64,000 bases of DNA from Neoceratodus forsteri (GCA_016271365.2 JADMNL010000022.1:224416501-224480500); one strand, 5' to 3'. Shown: positions 10,620 through 22,855, counted from the stretch's first letter. Made by a program: numbers and translations. The notes: generated from the letters alone by a model not told the origin.

Positions 10620-11560
10620 TTTGACACAATTCAGAGTATATTTCATAAATTTTATGGATTTGTTTTCCATTTTTCTTTTGTATTAAAGACAGCTGAATGA
10701 AAACAAGATTGCTGTACCTTTATCTTTATTTGTTCTTGCTGTTAGTCTACTCCTGACATCATAATCCCTTGTTTAAAACATCATAATTATCACCACATCA
10801 ACAGACTGTGATGTCACAAACTGAATGGTGATGTCAGGGTAGACAAGAAGCTAGAGATTAGGCAAGCCTAGGCTAGAAAAGGTAAGGCAAGGCAATTGTA
10901 TTTTTATGACACATAATGCAAAGGGCTCTGGGGCCCATACAGTACATAATAAAGAAACATTCATCATTAAATCCAGTTATGAATAAAATGTTAAATCTAG
11001 ATTATCATCATTAGGAATTTATAAAGCACATCTCAATTGGACTATCCTGGGTAAATAAGTTGTAACAAAATAATTGTTTTGTGTTGGTGTGTGATAGGAT
11101 AGATGGTTGTCAATACAGAACCCTTCTGAACATGTGTGTGGTGGGGGCGTCCCCAACTTTTGCCCATGAGCATTCAAAGTGCCTCTAAATGCATGCAATG
11201 TCAGAAGGAAAGCAACCATGGTCTCTTATTACTACAGTGCCCCCCCCCCATACACACACACACATGCACACTCACATTTCCCCATATTCCAGCTACTCCT
11301 TCTGAGGTTACAAAATAAAAACAAATCTTTTATTTGAACACCATTCAGAAATAGGTTTCCTTTCACCAAAGTAAAAGAAAACAGCAGATTTTTTTTTCAT
11401 TTCATGACTCCAACTGTTTCACTCTGTCTTTCCAGCAGGAAATCTCCAGTAGCCCCTTCTTTTTGAGATAAAACCTTTTCACTTCCCTGATGCTCCCAGG
11501 TGTAATCACTAAACTATTAAGTGGCTGGTTGTGACATCTCATATCTTCTTTTTCTCTTAC
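10620..11560. other. No recognisable gene; possible LINE 3' end near 10880
   Basis: AT-rich sequence. Around 10880-10930, 'ggcaaggcaattgtattttt' resembles an antisense L2-like 3' end, but no further element sequence could be followed. A short C and CA run sits at 11240-11265. Confidence 0.3.
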
Positions 11561-11564
11561 TTTG

Positions 11565-11760
11565 AATGAGGCAGTATAGTGTAGTGATTTAAGGCTCTCA
11601 GCTGTAAACCTGAAGACCTGGGTTTGAATTCTCTGGTCCCCACTAGCATTACTGTATGATCCTGAGCAAGTCACTTAACTTTCTTCTGCTCATAGGTCGT
11701 ACCTGGATGCAAGCTTCAGATTAGTGTGCCTTTCCTGGTTAAAATATTTATTGACTATAT
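11565..11760 (+). mobile_element. CORE-SINE (MIR-like), sense copy
   Basis: The tRNA-like head includes 'agtgtagtgattta' and a B box 'gggtttgaattc' near 11620-11635. It is followed by the core block 'gagcaagtcacttaact' and a 3' 'cctggttaaaatattt' end. The same order is seen in the copy at 33528. Confidence 0.75.
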
Positions 11761-11959
11761 GTGTTTCCGCTGATGTGATATCATTTCCTTTAACTGTTAT
11801 TTATAAAATGGATGCCTGCAGCTATAAAGGGAGGGGCAACTGAATGAGTTATATATAATTCTGCCCCTAACAGTGTTACAGGTTTGGTCAATAGCTTATG
11901 TAAAACAGATTTCCATTGGCAACAATACTGATTAATGTAATCCTAGATGGACATTCCCG

Positions 11960-12785
11960 TTTAAGTGTCACCTGATGTACATTGCATGTCCTGAACTTCA
12001 TTGTGATATTTCTGACTCATCTGGGCACCTTTTAAATGAATATCAGTTACTGTGCATCCATAGGATATCATATAACATGAATATAATACAACATAGAAAC
12101 ATAGAAGTTGTGACAAGTAAGGACCACAAGACCCATCAAGTCTGCTCATTTTTTCTGCCTTATGAATGTGCCATAGGCCTTTACTCTGTCAATGGCCTAT
12201 CTATTCATACTCATCTGTATTGCTCCCTTATGCCTATATCATGCCTGTTTGAAGCCCTGCACTGTATTCATATCCACCACTTCCTGAGGTAGGCTGTTCC
12301 ATGCATCCACCACCCTTTCTGTGAAAATGAACCTCCTCACATTACCCCTTAATTGGCCTCCCTCTAATCTCATGCTGTGTACTCTTGTCCTGCTATTCTT
12401 CGTATATTGAAACATGCTAGACTCTTTCACCTTGTTAATGCCCTTAAGATATCTGAATGTTTTGATCATATTACCTCTCTTCCTCCTTTGCTCTAGGGTA
12501 TACATATTGAGCTCTGTTAATCTGTCCTCATATGTTTTCTGATGCAGTAACTCTGCAGAACAGAAATGGATTAAATAAGTAAAATGTATACAGTTATATT
12601 AAATGTGATTTTCTTTTAAAAGGGAGGGAAACAATGGCCACAAGATGGCACTGCAGGAAAAGGAATAAAACTCATTCCTTATCTACTGTATAGGAAGACA
12701 TTGAGAACAGTTGAAACTATATTCACTTACACTTAAGGAAATATTTCTGCCACACTTTGCTTGGCAACCAAACGGCTATGACAGG
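11960..12785 (+). repeat. Unclassified interspersed repeat, copy 2, interrupted by CR1
   Basis: The two outer parts, 11960-12090 and about 12555-12785, are contiguous in the opposite-strand copy at 3200-3560. They are separated here by a CR1 fragment. This dates the CR1 insertion after the arrival of the repeat. Confidence 0.65.
12091..12550 (-). mobile_element. CR1-type LINE 3' fragment
   Basis: A minus-strand frame of 88 codons (12505-12239) begins MYTLEQRRKRGNM and ends with FTERVVDAWNSLPQEVVD, the C-terminus of CR1-like reverse transcriptase. Its 3' UTR contains 'gcagacttgatgggtc' and terminates in repeated ttctatg-type octamers (12091-12107), which is the diagnostic CR1 ending. It is 5' truncated, as most CR1 copies are. 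Confidence 0.9.
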
Positions 12786-12864
12786 CCTTCACTTGTCAGT
12801 TGTTAACTATTACATGTTGTTATTTATTATATTATAATTTATTTTATTGCTTGATGCTTATTTC

Positions 12865-14068
12865 CAGTGCTGTGTGGAATGCAGAGATCAGCCAGCAGAA
12901 TTCAAAAGGGAATGGCAATTCTGCTTCCAAAATGTTATTTTCAATTTCTTTTTTAAATCTGCAGAATTCTGAAAAGAAATTCTATGTAAAGCATGGAATA
13001 TGGATTACTATTCCGTACATTGCGTAATTAGCAGAACATTAGTTCACGGTTGGCGGAAAACGTATCTATGGTAACATAAACTGCAGAATACAATTCCACA
13101 TTTAATATTCTGCTTTCAAAATTTCAAAATTGCAGCTAGCCCAGTTGTATGGAGGGCATGGCACCATTACTCTCAACTGCTATGAATTTCACATAGCACT
13201 ATGATTTTCACACTCAAATGTACCCTTGCTCTGCATAGGTTTGCTGATGTTCTTAATAATGCTAGAGCTATTTCTGGACACACAAACTATTAAATCATTG
13301 AACTAAGTTGATAAAATGATTCCTTATCACTAATTATATGGGGCCCACTATTTGTAGACATTTTATTCTTTAAAATAAGTAAATGTTCCACATTCTGGCC
13401 ATTTGCTAAGATTTTTGAAGGCCAGTGCTAGGATTTTTAATGCTGAGAGGTTGAAAGGTATGTTTGGCACCTTACCTTTCACCATGCTGGCAACCTCGTT
13501 TCAAGAACAGGAAAGGACTGAGTGTCTGAAGGACTGCTCTACTCCTGGACATCAACCCAGCCTTAGACTGCCACCAAGTGGAGCCTGATGGTAGTGAAGC
13601 ATGGGTGGCATGAGGGAGGGGCTGCTGAAAGTCATGCATGTGCAACTCCACGTCCTGAGTTTGAAGTCCTGCAGGGAGTGGGGAAAAAATAGGAGAAATT
13701 AGAGTTGGGGGCTTAATAAAGCCTTTGCCTATACACCTGAATCTGTGCTATCACCCAGAAATGTGGAAATTTGTCTCAGTCTGCTCTGGATTATCATACT
13801 GAGAGGAGGAGGCTGTTCCTCCCCAGTCCTGCACATGTAGATACTTGTGGAGAACTTCATGTGGCATGGTAAAGTTGGTCCCGACTGAGGGCAGTGGTCA
13901 GCTTGGGGAAGTGGGGACAAGACTGATTAGCTGCCCCTGGACCAAAGGGAGTTAAACATCTTTGAGGAAAACAAAATTCTGAATTCCACTTCCAACAAAA
14001 CTCTAGCAAATGAGTGGGTACTGCAGAATTCTGGTTGAAGCAGAATTTGAAAAATCCACACAGCACTT
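12865..14068. mobile_element. hAT-like non-autonomous element, tentative
   Basis: The left end agtgctgtgtgga (from 12866) is matched by the perfect inverted copy tccacacagcact ending at 14067. Flanking octamers cttatttc and ttcatttc agree at six of eight positions. Interior blocks rich in 'cagaattc' face each other from both ends. A SINE fragment sits in the middle. Another possible right end near 13141 ('gcagctagccca') means two smaller elements could be present instead. Confidence 0.45.
13432..13725 (+). mobile_element. Long tRNA-headed SINE, diverged partial copy
   Basis: The block at 13432-13620 follows the order seen at 26960-27080: 'gttga' plus 'ggcacc', 'caccatgctggcaacc', then 'aggactgagtgtc' and 'ggactgctct'. 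No clean tail or target duplication could be placed. The 3' boundary is approximate. Confidence 0.55.
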
Positions 14069-14743
14069 TTCATTTCTTATTTGCAAAATGCACTTTGATA
14101 ATTATTGTTTTCTTTATAGGGTTTGTGTAAATGTGCCCATCTTCTGACTTCAAAGTAATTTGTCTGAGGTGGCAAGCCATATATGAACTATGTGCTCCAA
14201 ACTACCATGAGATTCTGACCCATGCTAAACTCTGGTAAAATAGGAGCATCACAGCATGGCCTGTTTGAGGTACATTACACAAAAACAGTTGGAGAGTTGG
14301 AGACTGTGAGATGGATTTTCAGCCGATCCAAAACTGGCACAGCTGTGGGAAAAAACTGTTACAAGTGGGGCTTCACTTATTGAGCCACAGTTTTCCCACA
14401 CCCAACATATTTTTCAAAGTAAGAGGCATTTTACAACTGGCTCCCTGATTTAGCTTGTGACTGTTTTTTCTCCACAGCTGTACCAAAATGGTACATCTAG
14501 TGGAACCAGGTGTACCATCTCCTGCAGTGGTGCAGACTGAAAATATGGACACCCACAGGTGTGGAGATTTCAATCCACACTGGCTGCTGCAGACTGGAAC
14601 ATAGTCCCACGAGGGCTAAAAATCCAGCCCTGAGTCTTTGTGGTATGTGCCCCAGTGATGTAAAATGATCTCCCATGGGAGGCGAAATGTTTCTCCTTGT
14701 TTGCTTATTTGCAAACAGACTCCACCACCATCTCTGGATGCAT

Positions 14744-15093
14744 TAGGGCTGAGTAAAATTGTCAAAATACAGCAGAATGGAATTCCATAGAATTTCTGAA
14801 AATTCTTCCAAATTCTGTGGAATTCCACCAGTAATGGAATTCCAAAATTAAGAAATTAGATTTTTTTTTTAGACTAGTAACCCAGGGTTTACAACTTCGG
14901 CTTCATTTTCCACAGTCCACAGAAAATTATTCTGTGGTAGATGTAATTCACAGAAAGTTATTCAGCAGTTTAAACAGAAATGCTTTTTGGAATCCTGCAG
15001 CACTCAAAAAGAAATTCTGAAAAGCATGTCAGAAGGGGAATTACCATTCTGCGTGAATTCTGCTGGCAGAATGTCACAATCCAGACAGCTGTA
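14744..15093. mobile_element. hAT-like MITE with 8-bp target duplication
   Basis: This is a 350-bp non-coding element. The left end starts tagggctgagtaaaattg and the right end, reverse complemented, starts tacagctgtctggattgtg. Both then reach 'cagcagaat' at the same distance. The flanks are ggatgcat (14736-14743) and ggatgcag (15094-15101), a 7-of-8 match. TA(G)-start ends and 8-bp duplications are typical of hAT transposons. Confidence 0.65.
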
Positions 15094-15104
15094 GGATGCA
15101 GGCT

Positions 15105-16780
15105 TCCTGAAACTGAACAATTTATAACACCTGTGTACCCTTGTGTGTTCTTTACTTTTTTTGTATCTTAAGTGCTGCTGTCTATGTCTGTGTTTAGTTT
15201 TCTGTAATATATAGGTGTCAATTTTTCCCCTTGGGACCAGGGACATTAAAAATTCATAATCGATCACTCTGCCATCAGGTCAGTGGGTATTATGGATGGA
15301 ATGTTGGAGCATTCCATATATTGTAACAAAATAACAGGTTGTATACCGTCAATAACTAGGCTTATCATTCCATCTTGGGATCCTGGTGACATCATACGCT
15401 ACTGGAGCTTTGCTGCCATGGTTTATGTCAACAGAATCTTTAATGGAACTACAGCCTTAGTTACTAATGATTTCCTAGCAATTATTCTATTTGTATCTCT
15501 ATTGTAAAGCAGTCTGTGCACTGGAAGGATGCTATTAAAAATAATGAGTATGTACTGTTTTTACTACTGTGCTACTACTACTGTGCTACTTTTACCACTA
15601 TTACAACTACTGTACATCTGTATTCTCTATTGGTTTTAATTGTTTAGCATCCCTTGTCATGTGACTATAATGAACTAGCATGCAACAGACACTGCTTCCT
15701 AACCTTACTCAACAACATGTGTGAAAAAGCAGATGAGAATTCAGATAAAAACCTGGACTGTGCTATATTATATGTTTATATGCACAGTTACTGTCTCTCT
15801 TATTGTTATATGCATGCATTGTCATGTTCTTTGGGGAGAACTGAAATAAAGCTGAGCTGTTCTGACATGCAGAGGAACTGAGAAGAAACTCTTACAATCA
15901 TAAGAGGTGCAGTAACTGTGCATATAATCATATTGTAAATCATGTTGAAAATTTAAGTTTTGGAAAAATGGAACTTGAGTTCAAAATCAAAATGTTTGAC
16001 TTTGTAGAAATGTATAGAAACTTGTGAGTGGAAATGGATTATGCCAATTGAACTTAGACCTTCAGAATTTTAAAACTATATGCATGAGACACCCTCTTAT
16101 GGTTGTAAGAGTACATGGAATGCTTAGAAATACAGAATCCTGATTGGCTAAGAATGATGTCATGATTTGTAATAAAAAGGATAGCTCATTTTATTACTTC
16201 AAATAAAAGAAAGTGCTAAAGCAGACCCAAAATTGGGAAATAAGGGTATCATACAAGACAAAAGGTAGGTGGCAATCTAAAATGTGAAAAAGAATAAAGG
16301 TCAGATTTTGCACTGTAACATGCATTCTGCTTTAAGGTTATTGATACAAGCAGCAATATAGCAAAATGATAGAGGAAGGGAAGGATAAACAACAATGTGA
16401 GTTAAGTGCCAGCAGATGCAATACAATTACAAACATCAACTTGTAATAAATGCTTTCTGGCTCTGTCATATATTGCAAGGGGCTTTCAGTGTATTTCTGT
16501 TCTGCTGGGATTTTATTCCAATGTTGAGGCTTATAGTGGGGGAAATCTTTACAGCCCATATTTGTGAGTGTTCTCAATTCTTTATGGAAACAAGACTAGT
16601 GTACGCATCACGGTGCGGGGCTAGGGTGCAGATAAGGGGATAACTAGTCCCCCAATGCCAAGAGGTGCCTGCACTCCTCCTCCCCACACCCTGATGAAGT
16701 TCCACCTGATCAGATTGGCAGGGCACTAGAAAACTTTGATCATTTTGTGTAACTGCTCTCACAATAGTCTCAATGTGATT
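15105..16780. other. No recognisable gene
   Basis: AT-rich sequence with a trinucleotide-like (TAC/CTA)n-rich stretch at about 15545-15610. There are no splice-bounded coding exons, RNA genes or repeat ends that I can support. Confidence 0.4.
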
Positions 16781-16789
16781 TTATAGACA

Positions 16790-17265
16790 GCTGCCCCAGA
16801 TATTCAGAACTGCACCAGGCAGTGGTGCAAGCCTGGGCACAGCACAGCTAGGATGTGCCGGGCCTAGGACTCAGGTGATATTCAACAGTGATGCGCCATG
16901 GTGCAGCACCATTGAATATGGAAAGGCTGGTGTACATACTGTGCATGGCACAGTGACACTGCGGTGGTGCAAGCCACAGATAGGGAGCACGGGGATGCGC
17001 CAGCACAAGTGCAGTTGCACTAGGTGCATCATCCATGATATTCAGCAGGGGGCATGCAAATGAGGCCATAAAATATGCAAAGTGCAAATAGGACCATTTG
17101 TATGTCATTATGGCCCTATTTGCATGCTCATGCAGGCAGCCCGGTGACTTGCACCTGGCACCCTGCACAGCATGATGTATGCAGTGGGATCCTAGGGCAT
17201 CCCCCACCCCATAGCTGTGAGTGCGGTACATGTCAAACAGAGATGTCCCAGGTAGTCTAGTGGCC
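16790..17265. repeat. Left arm of a large inverted-repeat complex
   Basis: The outer end reads 'gctgccccagatattcag' then 'gcaccaggcagtggtgcaag'. The reverse complement of 23255-23320 reads 'ccagatattcaaaggg' then 'gttgcacctggcgcaac'. Both arms then carry repeated 'gatattcaa' and 'gcaccag' motifs and reach a 'gtctagtgg' block. A small hairpin lies at 17085-17125 (caaataggacc against ggccctatttg). No coding sequence is present. Confidence 0.55.
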
Positions 17266-17735
17266 TCTGCAATCAGATGAATTTCCAGGGTCTGTGAGGG
17301 CTTAGTACGCCCTCCCCCACCCCCCGAAAACTGCAGACGAGCTCTGCAATCGGACAAATTTCCAGGGTCCGTGAGGGCTTAGGATGCCCTCCCCAACCCC
17401 CCGAAAACTGCAGACGAGCTCTGCAATCAGATGAATTTCCAGGGTCTTTGAGGGCTTAGGATGCCTCCTCACCCCAAAAACTGCAGATGAGCTCTGCAAT
17501 CAGACAAATTTCCAGGGTCCATGAGGCTTAGGATGCCCTCCCCACTCCCAAAACTGCAGACAGCTCTGCAATCGGCAAAATTTCCAGGGTCCGTGAGGGC
17601 TTAGGATGCCCTCCCCCCACCCTGAAAACTGCAGACAAGCTCTGCAATTGGACAAATTCCAGGGTCCGTGAGGGCTTGGGACGCCCTCCCCACCCCAGAA
17701 CACTGCAGGTACGCTGAATTCTCGATCACGACGCT
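17264..17735 (+). repeat. Minisatellite, about 78-bp unit, six copies
   Basis: Each unit starts with 'ctctgcaatcgga', continues 'aatttccagggtccgtgag' and 'ggcttaggatgccctcccc', and ends 'ccgaaaactgcagacgag'. Units begin near 17264, 17343, 17421, 17491, 17562 and 17641. The last unit leads into 'gctgaattctcgatcacg'. A seventh, separated copy with the same 3' continuation lies at 18065-18175. Confidence 0.9.
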
Positions 17736-18064
17736 GTTCTAGGACTCGACTGGACTTTTGCGCCTTTTTCAAACAGCACCTTTTATTTTACATTAAGCGT
17801 CCCCATACAAATGCTGATAGTCTCTTTTTTCCTAAATGCTTGCTTTTTGCCTGCTAGTTTGAAACGTTACAGAAAGTCTGCACCTTTAACACCTTGTAAC
17901 CTTCAAGTAATTCCAGCTGTAAAACTGTTTGCCTGCTAGTTAAAATGTTAGATACAGCTGCAGTACAATCAGCAATTTACTTTTGTTCAGCAGACCTCCC
18001 CCATACAACAGCTCCCCAAAATCCATACCAGTATTTAATTCTTGTCCTGTCTTTGCTTCCTCCT

Positions 18065-18175
18065 CAGACGAGCTCTGCAATCGGATGAATTTCCAGGGTC
18101 CGTGAGGGCTTAGAACGCCCCCCCACCCCCAAAAACTGCAGGTACGGCTGAATTCTCGATCGCGATGCTGTTCTG
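18065..18175 (+). repeat. Dispersed copy of the 78-bp minisatellite unit plus its 3' flank
   Basis: It repeats the unit and then the 3' sequence 'gctgaattctcgatcgcg' and 'gctgttct' seen at 17709-17740. The unit and flank were therefore duplicated together across about 430 bp. Confidence 0.85.
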
Positions 18176-18220
18176 CCCCCTGTCGCTGCGCTCCAGCTCC
18201 CACCGCCCCCACCACCACCC

Positions 18221-18334
18221 TTGGTCTGCTGTCCATTATATAGCTAGTGACACATGACCTTCGAAACCACCCCCACCAAAACCCTTGGTCGGCTGTCCAT
18301 TATATAGCTAGTGACACATGACCTTCAAAAACCA
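18221..18334 (+). repeat. Two-copy direct repeat, 64-bp period
   Basis: The block beginning 'ttggtctgctgtccatta' with 'tagctagtgacacatgacc' occurs at 18221 and again at 18285, almost identical. It lies just upstream of the LINE at about 18400. Confidence 0.9.
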
Positions 18335-18399
18335 ATTAGTCCACTTTCCCATCTGCAAGCTATAAATTTCCACCACTAGTGGCCACTGCAATTAAATAT

Positions 18400-21300
18400 C
18401 CTCCAATACTAGAAAGACAGCTAGCTCCACCACTAGAGGCCACTGTACAGTTTCAAAAAACAAACAAAAAAAAAAACCCTTTTGACCATGTCACTCTCAG
18501 TATTAATTGTTCTTGCTCTACACCCCTGGACACCTTCTCGCTCTCCCCCCTCGCGTTCCAACCTCCCCATCCCCTATCTCCCTCTCCTTACACCCACCCA
18601 AACCTCTCCCCCGAACCTCCCCTCTGTAAAACCCCCACCCTCCTCGGTACATCACCTCTACTCAAATCCGACCTTTCTTCCCACTCCTTGCAAGAACTCC
18701 CCTTTCTCCCCTTCATCAACCCTCCCCAACCTTTCACCCTTCCCTGCTCCACTCACACATGCTAAACCTAGAGGCCCTTCTCCGGTGCCTAAACCTGCGA
18801 GCTCCACCCGCAAGGCACTCAAATAGCAGATGCAAAAAGTACACTCGCCTCCTCTTACCCCTGCTACTCCTACTCCTGGCAGGTGATATAAATCCAAACC
18901 CTGGCCCCACAACAACAAATCTTCCCCCAGCTTCTCCGGTCCCCCAACTCAGTTTCTCACCAAACTCATTCCCAAAGGGCCTCCGTATATTCCACATAAA
19001 CGTCTGAAGCCTCCTCCCCAAACTAGACACCCTCTCTGTCTGGTCAGCACAGTACAATCCAGACATACTTTGTATCACAGAAACTTGGCTCTCAGAAAAA
19101 ATCTCCAACCTCTCACTCGCCATACCTAACTATATCCTGTTCCGCCAGGACCGTGGCAAGATGGCGGGGGTAGCACTGTATATCAGACACTCCATTAAGT
19201 GCTCGGTAATTTTCAAAGAATCGCACCCATCCTCCCACGAATCCTTAGTCGTTCACCTATCCTTCCACTCATCCACCCCTCTTTATTTTGGTGTTCTATA
19301 TACCCCTCCGAAACCCTCACCTGACTCCCTCATCTCAGCCATTTCCTACATCTCTTCAACCTCCTCAAATGGTGAACTCATTCTATTAGGCGATTTCAAC
19401 CTAAACTGGCTCTCCTCATCCACAAAACCATCAGCCCTGAGGACTGAAGCTCTAAATCTCACTCAGTTAATCCAGGAACCCACCCATCTAAATCACTGAT
19501 CACAAAAACACACCCTACTTGACTGGATTCTAACCTCCCACCCCCATAGGATCACTGTCTCAGGTATCCTTTCTGATGGCCTTAGCAATCACTGTATAAC
19601 CTATTGTATCCGGAAAATCCATTCACTCCACTCCAGCCCCAAATTCATCGCTACCCGCCCCTTACACCTCCTTGACAAATCCGCCCTTCTACATGACCTG
19701 TCAAGCACTGACTGGCTCCCGGTCCTTGCCTCACATGACATCAACACCACCCTCTCCCACTTCTGCAGCATCTTTCTAAGCATATGGGACCACCACGCAC
19801 CCCTCAGGAAAGCCCAAGTTAGGAAATACCACCACCCCTGGATCACAGCCGACCTAATCTCCCTGGGGCGCGTCAGAGATAAGGCCTGGAGGCGTTACAA
19901 ATCCTCTTTAGCTACCAGCAACCTGCTCTCTTATAAAACCCTTAGAAATAACTGCACAAAAGCTATTCGACTATCAAAAGCCCAGTACTTCAAGGCCCAA
20001 CTCACCACTCACCAAGCCTTCCTAGCATCTTTCTGGAAGGTGATAAACTCTCTTATAAATCCACGCACAAAGCAAGCCAGCCCTAGCCTAAACATTGACG
20101 GTAATATAGCCTCCGACCCGGCCATTGTATCCGAACTCTTCAACTCGTTCTTCATCTCCTGCACCAAGCCCAATTCACCCCCCCACCTCCTTCAAAATTC
20201 CCCCACCCTCTTACCATGGCTTCCACTTTCCCCCTTTCACACCCCTGGAAGTTTACACTTCTCTCTCCTCCCTAAACCTGTCAAAGTCCAGCCCAGATGG
20301 CTTGCATCCCAGTCTGCTCAGCATCTCCGCAGCTGCCATAGTCACTCCCTATTACCCACATACTAAATCTCTCGTCGACACAGCCACCGTCCCCTCTGCC
20401 TGGAAACTCACCAAAATCCTACTTCTCCTTAAAGGTGGCGACCCTTCCCTCCCTGGAAATTATAGACCCATCTCTCTCCTCCCTTCCCTTGCCAAACTCC
20501 AAGAATCCCTCATGCTATCAAAGCTGTCCCTTTTTCTCTCTACAAACAGCTCCCTCTCCCCTTATCAATCAGGTTTCAAAAAATCTCATTCCACCACCAC
20601 CACCTTACTATGAGTCACCAACTCCATATTTTCCACCATGGACGCAGGGCACATAACTACTGCCATTTTTATTGACCTAGCCAAAGCCTTTGATTCAGTC
20701 TCCCACCCTCTACTGCTAGGCAAATTGCGCTCCTTCGGCCTCGCAACTCAGGCCATAAACTGGTTCCACTCCTACCTCCAAAACAGGACACAGCAAGTAC
20801 AAATTGGGGACACCCTCTCTAACCCTCGACCCATCCTCGTGGGCGTCCCCCAAGGCTCCATCCTTGGCCCTATCCTTTTCTCCCTTTTTATAAACGACCT
20901 CCCCTCAGCCTGTCTCACCTCCAGCGTGCACCTATATGCTGACAACACCGTAATCTATGCCTCAGGCCCCTCCCATGGCAGTGTTCACCCAAACCTCCAA
21001 AGTGATTTCAACCAGTACAAGCCTGGCTCCAGAAAAATCAGCTAAAACTAAATGCAAAAAACCTGTCTCCATGGTTTTGGTACAAGACAAAGGTCGCCTC
21101 CCTGCCTGCCCCCGATCTACACCCTGGAAGAAATACCCCTCGCAACTGTACCCACGTTTAAGTACCTGGGAGTCTGGCTGGACTCAAACCTAAATTTCTC
21201 CACCCACGTTGACGCCACCTGCACCAAACTCCAGCACAAACTTGCCATCCTCTACCGCCACAAAGCCTGCCTCCCCCTCCTTACTTAGAGTGAACTCATA

Positions 21301-22137
21301 CAAAAAACCATCCTACTGGTACTGGACTATGTGGACGTCATTTATGGCACAGTCCCTTCCTACTCCCTTGCTAAGCTTGATGTCCTGCTAAACTCCTTCA
21401 TCCGTTTCACCACGGCCTCCCCCCCACTCACACATCACTGCCAACTACTCTCAACTCTATCACTGATGCCACTTTCACATAGGTGGAAAACCCATGGCGC
21501 CTCACTCATTGCGAAATATTGGCTCGGCTCCTTTCCTCTCTACCTCTCCTCCCGCCTCTTTCAAGCCAACCCCTCTGGCTACTCACTTCGCCACAGACAT
21601 GATCGTACCTTCCACCTCTCACGTCCCCTCTCAGCCTCCAGGCAAGCTGCCTTTTCCTACTGGCTCCCACTCCTGTGGAACAACCTCCCTCCCAACCCCC
21701 ACCTGGCCCCCTCCCTATCCATCTTCAAACAGTTTCTCAGGCTCCTCCCTCCCACTCCCTGCCTCAGCTGTGCACTCAATCCCCCCCTACCTGGACCTAG
21801 TGTAACCCCTAGTTTTTGAGAAGTCCACTGCAGTAAATAAATGAATGTATGCTCATATCTGAAAGTCTAGGGAATTTTAACGGTCTAGAGATGAAATATA
21901 TAAATTTGTTTTTCCGCTCTGATGCTCTTCAAAAGTGTAACTGTACCACCAATCTCCATGTAATTTACAAATACTGTACCGTTTTTTTTCTTATGCTAAT
22001 TGTTATTATTTCTGTATATCTATATTTTTCTATATTCTATGTCTCCCTGTTGTACTATGCACCTGGGTCACACCTGGAAATGAGCCTCGGCTCAGCGTGC
22101 CTTGCCCGGTCAACAATTTTAAATAAAATAAAATAAA
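18400..22137 (+). mobile_element. L2-like LINE, near full length, inactivated
   Basis: The element would encode an apurinic endonuclease and reverse transcriptase that retropose its own RNA. Visible in order: a leucine-rich N-terminus ending AGDINPNPGP (18882-18908); the endonuclease start LRIFHINV; ITETWLSEK; the catalytic block LLGDFNLNW (19390-19420); RT motif A as FIDLAKAFDSVSH (20665-20705); motif B as GVPQGSILGPILFSLF (20840-20890); and motif C as YADN (20935-20946). The second catalytic Asp of motif C is therefore Asn. Stops at 19006 and 19497 and several frameshifts between 20200 and 21300 also disable it. The C-terminal part reaches about 21820. The 3' end is AAATAAAATAAAAT at 22120-22137. 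It lies inside the inverted-repeat complex. Confidence 0.9.
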
Positions 22138-22139
22138 TA

Positions 22140-22855
22140 TGTATATATGACCATCCCTGGTGGTCCAAAGGTCCCCCTCCCACCTGATCCCCTGGGAAAG
22201 GTAAAGACGACCATCTCTGGTGGTCTAGTGAACCCCACCCATTTGCTGTGATCGCGGTACAGCTCCTCAAAAATTCCATGGTTATACAGTGGTACCACCA
22301 CCCCTTCCCACCCACCAGACCCTTTCCCACCCTGCTCCCCATCATCGGCAGGTGGCTGCAACTCACTTGCATACTGCCTAGCTGCTCCATCGAATGACAG
22401 ACAGTATGGGCTGGAAGTCCATTGGTCCTCAGTGTGGACCAATGGGCTTCAGAAGATATTGTACTAGATAAGTCCTGAATATGTGAATGATTCATTCACA
22501 TATTTGGGACTGTCTTAGTATAGTATGCCCTGCAAGCCCATTGGTCACAATAGGGACCAATGGGCTTACAGCCCATACTGTACCTGTCATTCAGCAGGTG
22601 GCTTTGTGGTATGTGGGCAGGTTGCAGCCACCCACCAATGATGGGGGAGAGGGTGGGCAATGGGTCCAGTGTGGGTGGGAAGGGGTAGGGGTGCCACTGG
22701 ATCACCATGGAATTCTTTTGAGGGAGCTGTATCACGATCGTGGCAATGGGTGGGAGGGTTCCACTAGACCACCAGAGCCGGTCTTTTTTACATTTCTCAG
22801 GGGATCAGATAGGAGGTGAGACCACTAGGCCACCAGGGATGGTCACTGATACATA
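22140..22855. repeat. About 700-bp imperfect palindrome
   Basis: The centre is at 22491 (tgtgaatga-t-tcattcaca). The left arm from about 22149 reads 'accatccctggtggtcc' and the right arm ends 'ggccaccagggatggt' at about 22842. Corresponding blocks can be followed all along: 'attccatgg' against 'ccatggaat', 'agctcctc' against 'gagggagct', and 'ccaatgggc' against 'gcccattgg'. The arms are about 350 bp and visibly diverged. Open frames on the two strands look alike only because of this symmetry. A DNA of this form can extrude as a cruciform or fold as a hairpin RNA. Confidence 0.9.

Noticed and set aside
15550..15590. Tyr-Tyr-Cys-Ala reading suggesting another V segment
   Set aside because: It arises from a simple TAC/CTA-like repeat, with no recombination signal or framework residues.
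16848..17772. Long minus-strand frames across the 17-kb minisatellite with repeated Gly/Pro/His-rich peptides
   Set aside because: They follow the 78-bp tandem unit (a multiple of three) and so stay open without selection; no domain is recognisable.
22119..22819. Paired open frames on both strands with similar products, suggesting two related genes
   Set aside because: The similarity is the direct result of the palindrome; there is no domain and no splice context.
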